DNA of 11,762 bases, taken from Erythrobacter sp. (GTDB lineage Bacteria > Pseudomonadota > Alphaproteobacteria > Sphingomonadales > Sphingomonadaceae). Made by a program: the position numbers and the translations under genes. Positions 6,453 through 11,762 of the stretch are shown here, one piece after another (the stretch's first letter is position 1; each line of letters begins with the position of its first letter). The stretch covers positions 1 to 11,762 of the forward strand of contig JANQTR010000201.1 in assembly GCA_030731635.1 (NCBI GenBank), in the 5' to 3' direction. The notes beneath the pieces were generated by a model. That model searched no databases. It saw only the letters and a program-made list of their open reading frames with translations, and was not told where the DNA came from.

Positions 6453-7022
6453 TTATCGTTTTGTGGACGGGATAGCCTTCCACTTGTCCCACGTTAGGTC
6501 GCGTCCCGGGAAAGCGGGATTGGCAAACTGCCACTCGGTCGCCACCCAAGCGCGTACGGCCGCCTCAAGTGCGCGGTCTGCAGGGTCGCCTTTCGCGCTT
6601 TCACGCGCCCAGAACACCACTTCGGCATCATACCCGACCTTGCGCGTGGGATTGATATAGACACACCCGACAACCTTCGACCCATCAAGCGAGAGGACGG
6701 TGTAGGCAAAGGAAGTGCGATTGGTAAACTCGCGGTGGTGCCAGCCAAGATCGATGAGGTTGTCCTCAAGGGTAAGGCCCTCGGGCCATCCGCCCCAGGT
6801 CGGAAACAGTTCCAGCAATTGCGGCTTGCTGACGGTGACCGCTTCGAAGTCCTTCACAACATCATGAACCGTCAGCATCCGAAGCCGAAAATCGGCGGTG
6901 ACGAGTTCATCCGGCACCGCAAATTCCTTGGCGACGAAGGGATAGGCAGACTGCGCCTGCGCCGCCTGTGTGCCGGTGAGCGCCATCAGGCAGGCCAGTC
7001 CGAAAATCGTAGCTCGAAACAT
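6453..7022 (-). CDS. Exported GNAT-fold-like protein, probably without acetyl-CoA binding
   Basis: The protein has 189 residues. Residues 1-24 look like a Sec signal peptide: short basic start (MFRA), hydrophobic core (IFGLACLMALTG) and an AQA cleavage site before QSAYPF. The mature part (FRLRMLTVHDVVKDFEAV, then DLGWHHREF, then VVGCVYINPT, DAEVVFWAR and VRAWVATEW) resembles cytoplasmic proteins usually annotated as GNAT acetyltransferases. The expected pyrophosphate loop (Q/R-x-x-G-x-G/A) is missing; ESAKGDPADR stands in its place. Acetyl-CoA is not available in the periplasm, so a non-enzymatic or altered role is likely. The start at 7022 has a GGGGTGAG sequence just upstream. Fold assignment is from memory of similar sequences and moderately sure; export is well supported. 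Confidence 0.75.
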   Translation of the reverse strand: MFRATIFGLACLMALTGTQAAQAQSAYPFVAKEFAVPDELVTADFRLRMLTVHDVVKDFEAVTVSKPQLLELFPTWGGWPEGLTLEDNLIDLGWHHREFTNRTSFAYTVLSLDGSKVVGCVYINPTRKVGYDAEVVFWARESAKGDPADRALEAAVRAWVATEWQFANPAFPGRDLTWDKWKAIPSTKR

Positions 7023-7048
7023 TTCTCACCCCCCCATTCGTAAGGAGG

Positions 7049-7076
7049 ACTATGCCCGTCCCGCGATGCTTGTCAA
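7049..7076 (-). promoter_or_regulatory. Candidate sigma-70-type promoter of the exported GNAT-like gene
   Basis: On the - strand a perfect TTGACA (-35; plus positions 7071-7076) is followed after 16 bases by CATAGT (-10; 7049-7054, four of six matches to TATAAT). Transcription would begin near 7042, about 20 bases ahead of the start codon at 7022. The -35 box overlaps the T run of the ligase terminator, so the ligase transcript would end exactly where the next promoter begins. Confidence 0.5.
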
Positions 7077-7098
7077 AACAATCACCGCGACCGGTGAT
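7070..7098 (-). terminator. Intrinsic terminator of the DNA ligase gene
   Basis: Read on the - strand, ATCACCG (plus 7098-7092) and CGGTGAT (7087-7081) form a seven-base-pair stem around a four-base loop (GTCG). The stem is followed by TGTTTTG, a short T-rich run. It lies 12 bases beyond the ligase stop codon, the right place and direction for a terminator. Confidence 0.55.
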
Positions 7099-7109
7099 GC
7101 AGGTGCTGC

Positions 7110-8738
7110 TCAATCCTTCACCAACGCCCGCAATCCCTCGATCCGGTCGGCTTCATGCGCGGGCTTGTCCCAGCGAATGCGGTGGATGCGGGGGAAGCGC
7201 ATCGCCAGGCCGCTCTTGTGGCGCTTGCTGGTGTGGACCGAATCGAAGGCGACTTCGAACACCAGTTCGCGTTTCACCTCGCGCACCGGGCCAAAGCGAT
7301 TGAGGGTGTTCTGCCGCACGAATTTGTCGATCTGCTTCAATTCGGCATCGGTGAAGCCCGAATAGGCCTTGCCCACCGGTAGCAGTTCCGCGCCTGTATC
7401 GGGATCGCCGTTCCAGCAGCCGAAGGTGTAGTCCGAATAGAAGCTCGACCGTTTTCCGCTGCCGCGCTGCGCATACATCATCACACAGTCGATCAGCAGC
7501 GGATCGCGTTTCCACTTGTACCACAGCGCCGCCTTGCGCCCGGCGACGTAAGGGCTGTCGCGGCGTTTCAGCATCAGGCCCTCGATCGCCGCGTCGCGCG
7601 CGGTATCACGGATTGCGGCGAGGGCGGCGAAATCATCCGCCTCTACCAGCGCGGACAGGTCAAAATGGCTGGCGGGCAGGCGCGGCATCAGGCCTTCCAA
7701 AGTTGCGCGGCGCGACTCCCACGGCTGTTCGCGCCAGTCCTGCCCATCGGCCAGCAGCACATCATACAGCCGCACGAAGGCAGGCGATTCGCGCAGCATC
7801 CTGGCCGAGACGGTTTTGCGCCCGAGCCGTTGTTGAAGCGCATTAAAACTTGCCGCGCCGCCAGACTCGCCGCCTTGCGCGGTGCCTTGCACCAGCAATT
7901 CGCCATCGAGCACCGCGTCAAACGGCAACACGCCCAGCAATTCGGGAAAGGTCGCCGAAATATCATCGCCCGAGCGGGAATAGACCCGCGTCTCGCTGCG
8001 CCCCTCGGAATTTGTGGCGCGGACGAGCTGCACCCGGATGCCGTCCCATTTCCATTCGGCGGCGTAGTCAGCCAGATCGACCGCGCCGTCTTCCAACGGA
8101 TGGGCGAGCATGAAGGGGCGGAAACGCGGGATGTTTGCGAAATTGGGGTCAAGATCAGGCGGCGGCCCGCCCTTCGCGGCCCAATCGAACAGTTCGGAAT
8201 AGGGCGGGGCAAGCGCGTGCCAATATTCCTCGACCTCCTCCACCGCCACAGCGAAGGCCTGAGCAAACGCGGTCTTGGCGAGCCGCGCCGATATGCCCAC
8301 GCGCATGCCCCCGGTCGCCAGCTTGATCAGCGCATAGCGGCCCTTGGCATCCAGCCGGTCGAGCAGGCGCGGCAGTTCCCCCGGCGCGGTCGTGCGGGTG
8401 AGCGCGGAAAGCCGCGCAACCACCTCGGTCAGCGACAGATCATCCTGCGGTGCGGGATCGTCAGGCTCGGGCCACAGCAGGCTCGCCGTTTCGGCCGTAT
8501 CTCCGACGAAATCGCGGGAGAGGTTCCACAGCAGCGGATCGACCCGCTCCATCATCAGATTGCGGATGGTTGATGATTTGACCGCTGGAAAATCCAGCCC
8601 ATCGGTTAGCGCAGCCAGCGCCCAGCCGCGATCAGGATCGGGCGCGGCGCGCAGATAATCCGCCAACAGTGCCAGTTTGCGGTTGCGGCTGGTGGTGTAG
8701 ACCAGCGCATCGAGCAGGGCGGCAAATGCCTCCATCAT
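7110..8738 (-). CDS. ATP-dependent DNA ligase, cisplatin-damage-response type
   Basis: This enzyme seals nicks in DNA using ATP. The 542-residue layout is an N-terminal DNA-binding domain (about 1-200), a nucleotidyltransferase domain (about 205-415) and a C-terminal OB fold. Motifs are intact: motif I KWDG with the AMP-accepting K230, motif III D278-G279-E280, motif IIIa RLYDVLLADG, motif IV EGLMLK (E386-K391) and motif V YKWK (K408, K410). The N-terminal LVYTTSRNRKLALLADYLR and overall size fit the bacterial ligase family that accompanies an exonuclease, an Lhr-type helicase and the MPE/PdeM phosphoesterase in a damage-response module. Here the exonuclease is 432 bases upstream on the same strand, separated by a gene on the other strand. 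Two ATGs (8738 and 8735) are possible starts. Confidence 0.93.
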   Translation of the reverse strand: MMEAFAALLDALVYTTSRNRKLALLADYLRAAPDPDRGWALAALTDGLDFPAVKSSTIRNLMMERVDPLLWNLSRDFVGDTAETASLLWPEPDDPAPQDDLSLTEVVARLSALTRTTAPGELPRLLDRLDAKGRYALIKLATGGMRVGISARLAKTAFAQAFAVAVEEVEEYWHALAPPYSELFDWAAKGGPPPDLDPNFANIPRFRPFMLAHPLEDGAVDLADYAAEWKWDGIRVQLVRATNSEGRSETRVYSRSGDDISATFPELLGVLPFDAVLDGELLVQGTAQGGESGGAASFNALQQRLGRKTVSARMLRESPAFVRLYDVLLADGQDWREQPWESRRATLEGLMPRLPASHFDLSALVEADDFAALAAIRDTARDAAIEGLMLKRRDSPYVAGRKAALWYKWKRDPLLIDCVMMYAQRGSGKRSSFYSDYTFGCWNGDPDTGAELLPVGKAYSGFTDAELKQIDKFVRQNTLNRFGPVREVKRELVFEVAFDSVHTSKRHKSGLAMRFPRIHRIRWDKPAHEADRIEGLRALVKD

Positions 8739-8833
8739 CCGACCGCCGCGTATTCATTGCGCAGCCATGCAATTGCGCTAAATCGCACCGCGGATGAATC
8801 GTCCGCCCATCTCGCCAACAAGGAATTGCCTCG
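8739..8833. promoter_or_regulatory. Divergent intergenic region between ligase and small secreted protein
   Basis: The two genes are transcribed away from each other, so promoters for both should lie here or overlap the coding ends. The heptamer ATTGCGC occurs twice in the same direction (8756-8762 and 8772-8778), 16 bases apart, with CTAAAT following the second copy (8778-8783) as a weak -10-like sequence for the + strand gene. No GTTC-N7-GTTC type LexA site of alphaproteobacteria is visible. AAGGAA at 8820-8825 is the ribosome site of the + strand gene. Confidence 0.3.
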
Positions 8834-9145
8834 ATGAAGTTTGCCCCACTTGCTGCGCTCGGCCTCGTTTGTGCCGCCATTACCGCCCCTGCCATGGCGC
8901 AGTCGGATACGCTGCCTGATGCGCCGATGGCCGCCGCCTTCACCATCGACACCCCGATCGAAGCGCTGATGGCCGATGCGCGCGCCAAGGCGGTGGTGCT
9001 GGCGAGCCTGCCGGGCATTGATCAGCACCCGGCCTATGATCAGTTCAAGGCGATCAGCCTCAAGGCGGTCGCGCCCTTCTCGCAAGGGCTGATCACCGAA
9101 GACGTGCTGGCGAAAATCGCCGCCGATCTCGCCGCGATCAAATAA
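8834..9145 (+). CDS. Small secreted protein of unknown function
   Basis: A 103-residue protein I cannot assign to a family. Residues 1-22 are a clear Sec signal peptide (MKFAPLAALGLVCAAITAP, cleavage after AMA), leaving a mature part of about 80 residues: acidic and Ala-rich, with PIEALMADARAKAVV, then LPGIDQHPAYDQF, then a C-terminal SQGLITEDVLAKIAADLAAI segment, suggesting short helices. There is no cysteine outside the signal peptide, no metal motif and no lipobox. A ribosome site AAGGAA ends eight bases before the ATG. The gene lies alone on the + strand between two repair genes on the - strand and ends 25 bases from the exonuclease stop. Real-gene evidence is the signal peptide, ribosome site and codon use. 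Confidence 0.78.
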   Translation: MKFAPLAALGLVCAAITAPAMAQSDTLPDAPMAAAFTIDTPIEALMADARAKAVVLASLPGIDQHPAYDQFKAISLKAVAPFSQGLITEDVLAKIAADLAAIK

Positions 9146-9170
9146 GCGCAGGGTCAGTGGGGCGAGGGTG

Positions 9171-10178
9171 TCAGTCATCCTCGTCCTCATACCCGACCAA
9201 CGCCAGCGCGCGGGCGCGGCGCTGTGACAATGCGCACCAGCGCAGCAGCGCCTCCTCGCGCCCGTGGGTGATCCAGGTTTCCTGCGGGTTGACCTCGGCA
9301 ATGGTCCGGGTGAGTTCGTGCCAGTCGGCATGGTCGGAGATGACCAATGGCAGCTCCACCCCGCGTTGCCGCGCGCGCCCGCGCACCCGCATCCATCCGC
9401 TCGCCATGGCGGTGATCGCGTCGGGCAGGCGGCGGCTCCAGCGGTCATTGAGCGCAGACGGCGGGGCGATGATGATGTGGCCGCGCATTGCGTCCTTCGA
9501 AGGTGCATCGCTGACCAGTTTGAGATCGCCGAGCGGCACGCCGTGATCTTCATACAGGCGGCACATCGCCTCCATCGCCCCGTGCAGCCAGATCGTGTCC
9601 GTGTGGCCCGCCGCACGCAGCTCTGCGATCACCCGCTGCGCCTTGCCCAGCGCATAGGCGCCGACCAGCACGCAAGCATCGGGGTTCGCGGCCCGTGCGG
9701 ATAGCAGTTTGGCGATTTCCTCGGCGATCGGCGGGTGGGTGAAGACCGGCAGGCCAAAGGTCGCCTCGGTGATGAAGATATCGCAGGGGGTGACAGCGAA
9801 GGGCGCGCAGGTGGGATCGGGCGCGCGCTTGTAATCACCGGTGATGATCACCCGCTCGCCCGCGTGCTCAAGCAGCACTTGCGCAGAGCCGAGCACGTGC
9901 CCTGCGGGCAGAAAGGTCGCGGTGACCCCGCCGCCGATGGCGATATTCTCGCCATATTCGGCCGGGACTGCGCCTTCGCGGGTGTTGTAGCGCAGTTCCA
10001 TGATCGCCAGCGTCGCGGGCGTAGCGATGCTCGTCCCATGCCCGCCGCGCGCGTGATCGGCATGGCCATGGGTGACGAGCGCGCGGGGCACAGCGCGCGA
10101 GGGATCGACCCAGACATCAGCAGGGACAATGTGGATGCCCCACGGTTCGGGCCGGATCCAGGAAAAGGGTGCGGTCAT
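9171..10178 (-). CDS. Ligase-associated DNA damage response exonuclease (metallo-beta-lactamase fold)
   Basis: A 335-residue metallo-beta-lactamase/beta-CASP type nuclease, related to the SNM1/Artemis group and known as the partner of the damage-response ATP-dependent ligase. It is expected to trim DNA ends before ligation. The two-metal site is complete: H37-G-H39-A-D41-H42, H94 in PAGHVLGS, D115 in TGDYKR, and a late D282-H283 in ISDHADWHEL, followed by THGRE. The start at 10178 has no strong ribosome site. It lies 36 bases behind the ADP-ribosylglycohydrolase gene and could share its transcript. The expected neighbours, Lhr-type helicase and MPE/PdeM phosphoesterase, are not in this window. 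Confidence 0.92.
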   Translation of the reverse strand: MTAPFSWIRPEPWGIHIVPADVWVDPSRAVPRALVTHGHADHARGGHGTSIATPATLAIMELRYNTREGAVPAEYGENIAIGGGVTATFLPAGHVLGSAQVLLEHAGERVIITGDYKRAPDPTCAPFAVTPCDIFITEATFGLPVFTHPPIAEEIAKLLSARAANPDACVLVGAYALGKAQRVIAELRAAGHTDTIWLHGAMEAMCRLYEDHGVPLGDLKLVSDAPSKDAMRGHIIIAPPSALNDRWSRRLPDAITAMASGWMRVRGRARQRGVELPLVISDHADWHELTRTIAEVNPQETWITHGREEALLRWCALSQRRARALALVGYEDEDD

Positions 10179-10194
10179 GGGTGGACTACGGTAG

Positions 10195-10224
10195 CGGGTA
10201 GGCTCTGGTTCCGCCTACGACCCG
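10195..10224 (-). other. Inverted repeat at the 3' end of the ADP-ribosylglycohydrolase gene
   Basis: GTAGGC (10198-10203) and GCCTAC (10213-10218) form a six-pair stem around a nine-base loop, with CGG/CCG able to extend it past a bulge. It covers the stop codon of the ADP-ribosylglycohydrolase gene and lies 17 bases ahead of the exonuclease start. No T run follows on either strand, so it is a weak terminator at best; it may only slow read-through or protect the mRNA end. Confidence 0.25.
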
Positions 10225-11123
10225 ATCAGTGTATCGGCGGCCTGAACGAGCCGATCACGCCATGCGAGCTGTTCCAGCCATTGAGGTGGGATCGCCGACA
10301 TGCCGTAAAGACTGCCTGCCAGCTGCCCGGCAATTGCCGCCGTCGTATCGGCATCCTCCCCGAGATTGGCGGCCAGCAGTGCGCAGGAAGCGAAATCCGC
10401 GCTGTTGTCGACACACCAAAGCGCGGCTTCGAGGCTGTGCGCGACATAACCCGAACTGCGGATTGCATCGCGCGCCTTGTCGCGCCAGCTCCCGGCGATA
10501 ATCCCGGCAACTGGAGACGCGAGGTTGAGCCGTCCCGCGGCCGCGAGGCTATCCGCCAGAGGCGCGCCTTCGATGGTCTCGGCCAGAATGATGCTGAAGG
10601 CCGCGCAAGCATCAAGACACGTGCCCGCGCCATGCGTGGTGCGGCTCTGGTCGCGGGCTGCTTGCAGCATGGCGTCCCGGTTTCTGCCCAGCCCCCATAG
10701 GCTGACCGGTGCGAGGCGCATCAGCGAACCATTCCCGGCGGTCATCGGATCGGTCGAACCGGCGAAGGGATCGCCATTTTTGGCGTAGCGGGCCAAGGCC
10801 TCGCTCGTGGTGACGCCGATATCGAAGCATTCGCCGGTCGGGCTGTATTCTCCTTCTCGCCACCAGCCAAGGAACCGTTCCATCAGGTCATGCGGATCGA
10901 GCATGTCCCGGCCCGCAAGGCTATCGGCCAGCGCGAGCGCCATCGCGGTATCGTCGGTCCAGACCCCCGGCGCGAGCTTGAAGGGTCCGCCGCCCACCAT
11001 GTCGGTGAGCGGCTGGTAGGTATCCCGCGCCCGGAACTCGAGCGTCGTGCCCAAGGCATCGCCCACCGCCAAACCGAGCAGCGCCCCGCGAGCGCGGTCG
11101 CGCTGTTCAACGCTCATCATCAT
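10215..11123 (-). CDS. ADP-ribosylglycohydrolase family protein
   Basis: A 302-residue DraG/ARH-type hydrolase, all helical with two magnesium ions, which removes ADP-ribose from a modified target or hydrolyses a related bond. The signature is intact: the opening RGALLGLAVGDALG; T56-D57-D58 in VWTDDTAMALALADSL; DIGVTTSEAL; GNGSLMRLAPV; and the C-terminal D257-A-D259-T260 (GEDADTTAAIAGQLAG). The target is unknown; no ADP-ribosyltransferase gene is in view. Three consecutive ATG codons (11123, 11120, 11117) are possible starts; the first is taken. It begins 31 bases after clpA and is followed after 36 bases by the exonuclease, so the three may form one transcript. Confidence 0.93.
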   Translation of the reverse strand: MMMSVEQRDRARGALLGLAVGDALGTTLEFRARDTYQPLTDMVGGGPFKLAPGVWTDDTAMALALADSLAGRDMLDPHDLMERFLGWWREGEYSPTGECFDIGVTTSEALARYAKNGDPFAGSTDPMTAGNGSLMRLAPVSLWGLGRNRDAMLQAARDQSRTTHGAGTCLDACAAFSIILAETIEGAPLADSLAAAGRLNLASPVAGIIAGSWRDKARDAIRSSGYVAHSLEAALWCVDNSADFASCALLAANLGEDADTTAAIAGQLAGSLYGMSAIPPQWLEQLAWRDRLVQAADTLIGS

Positions 11124-11154
11124 CGACCCCGCAAGCCTCAGAAGGACTGCGCCC

Positions 11155-11762
11155 TCAGCCCTCGTCAGCCTCGGGCGCGGGCTTCTTGGCCGGGGCCTTC
11201 TTCGCCGCGGGCTTCTTCCTGACGGCCTTCACCTTCGGCGGGGCCGGGGTCATTTCGAAGCTCGGCTTGTTGTCCTTGACACTGACATGCACTTCGCCGC
11301 CATCGGCCAGCTTGCCAAACAGCAGTTCTTCGGCGAGCGGCTGCTTGATCTTGTCCTGGATCAACCGGCTCATCGGGCGTGCGCCGTAGAGCTTGTCGTA
11401 ACCCTTGTCCCCCAGCCACGCACGCGCGTCGCTGTCGAACTGGATGTGGACGTTCTGTTCGGCAAGCTGCAATTCCAGCTCGAGGATGAACTTGTCGACC
11501 ACGCGGGCAACGATGCTCTTGCCGAGATAGGCAAACGGCACGATCGCATCCAACCGGTTGCGGAATTCGGGGGTGAACATCTTGTTCACCGCCTCGGTCC
11601 CGGCATCGGCCTTGGACACGTCGCCAAATCCGATCCCGCTGCGCGCCATGTCGGATGCACCGGCATTGGTGGTCATGATCAGCACCACGTTGCGGAAATC
11701 GACTGTCTTGCCGTGATGATCGGTCAGGCGGCCATTATCCATCACCTGCAACAGGATGTTGA
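11155..11762 (-). CDS. clpA: ATP-dependent Clp protease ATP-binding subunit ClpA (C-terminal part)
   Basis: The last 202 residues of ClpA; the gene continues past the right edge of the window (the frame is open to 11762). ClpA unfolds substrates, with ClpS helping to choose N-degron proteins, and feeds them into ClpP. Visible parts of the second AAA+ module are the ILLQVMDNGRLTD segment, sensor 1 (IMTTNAG), the arginine finger region (FTPEFRNRLD) and sensor 2 (GARPMSR), followed by the small C-terminal domain (IKQPLAEELLFG). After the core comes an unusual tail of about 27 residues rich in Lys, Ala and Pro (from about 11238 down to the stop at 11155). ClpB was considered, but the wording and ending fit ClpA better. 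Confidence 0.9.
   Translation of the reverse strand, partial: NILLQVMDNGRLTDHHGKTVDFRNVVLIMTTNAGASDMARSGIGFGDVSKADAGTEAVNKMFTPEFRNRLDAIVPFAYLGKSIVARVVDKFILELELQLAEQNVHIQFDSDARAWLGDKGYDKLYGARPMSRLIQDKIKQPLAEELLFGKLADGGEVHVSVKDNKPSFEMTPAPPKVKAVRKKPAAKKAPAKKPAPEADEG

Noticed and set aside
7029..7048. CCTCC on the - strand that could pair with the G run and hide the ribosome site of the GNAT-like gene
   Set aside because: The predicted transcript start near 7042 lies downstream of most of the CCTCC, so it would not be in the mRNA.
7041..7303. Perfect ribosome site TAAGGAGG followed by an ATG (7052) and an 83-codon + strand frame
   Set aside because: The frame runs antisense into the ligase 3' end and encodes Cys/Arg/Pro-rich random-looking sequence; the bases are better explained as the -10 region of a - strand promoter.
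7665..8573. A 302-codon + strand frame opposite the DNA ligase
   Set aside because: It is the shadow of a ligase with all catalytic motifs on the - strand, and no ribosome site or domain supports it.
8735..9616. A 293-codon - strand frame covering the small secreted gene and the exonuclease 3' half
   Set aside because: It is out of frame with the exonuclease, whose motifs are intact, and its product lacks any recognisable domain.
10207..10224. Possible LexA site near the exonuclease start (GTTC-N7-GACC)
   Set aside because: Only the first half fits the GTTC-N7-GTTC pattern of alphaproteobacteria, and it overlaps the end of the upstream coding region.
1..11762. Defence island, prophage or other mobile gene cluster
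   Set aside because: All genes are housekeeping-type or common hypothetical families with even base composition; no integrase, transposase, restriction, CRISPR or toxin gene is visible.

Overview
The window looks like ordinary chromosomal DNA of a GC-rich alphaproteobacterium. Protein sequence style (HemB start, exonuclease/ligase pair, ClpA end, DUF167 and DUF1993 proteins) suggests Sphingomonadales, probably near Erythrobacteraceae, but this is recognition from memory and not a computed placement. Gene density is high, codon use appears even, and there is no integrase, transposase, phage gene, rRNA, tRNA or CRISPR array.

Left part, + strand (1-5063). A membrane-anchored M23 peptidoglycan hydrolase is preceded by a near-consensus CtrA-type site. 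After a 57-base gap comes a tightly packed, probably translationally coupled series: hemB (Mg-type porphobilinogen synthase), two tandem RimJ/RimL-like GNAT acetyltransferases, a gamma-carbonic-anhydrase-like hexapeptide protein, and a DUF167/YggU protein. The last four start within 4 bases of, or overlapping, the gene before.

Junction (5061-5166). The whole gap between the convergent DUF167 and DUF1275 genes is one compound palindromic element made of two nested hairpins. Its ends (TAGAGCG and CGCTCTA) supply the TAG stop codon of both neighbours.

Middle part, - strand (5163-8738). DUF1993 and DUF1275 (YoaK-like membrane protein) form a two-gene unit. Upstream of it is a protein that looks like a degenerate GNAT fold but carries a secretory signal peptide, with its own promoter-like sequence. 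Next is an ATP-dependent DNA ligase of the bacterial DNA-damage ligase family, ending at a good intrinsic terminator whose T run runs into the -35 box of the next gene.

Right part (8739-11762). A small secreted protein of unknown function lies on the + strand between the ligase and its usual partner, the metallo-beta-lactamase-fold ligase-associated exonuclease (- strand). Upstream of the exonuclease are an ADP-ribosylglycohydrolase and the 3' end of clpA, all reading leftward and close enough to be co-transcribed. The ligase and exonuclease normally belong to a four-gene repair module with an Lhr-type helicase and an MPE/PdeM phosphoesterase; neither of those is in this window.

I see no clearly new multi-gene system. 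The most interesting items are the stop-codon-supplying palindromic element, the signal-peptide-bearing GNAT-like protein, and the split repair module with an unknown secreted gene inside it and an ADP-ribosylglycohydrolase beside it.
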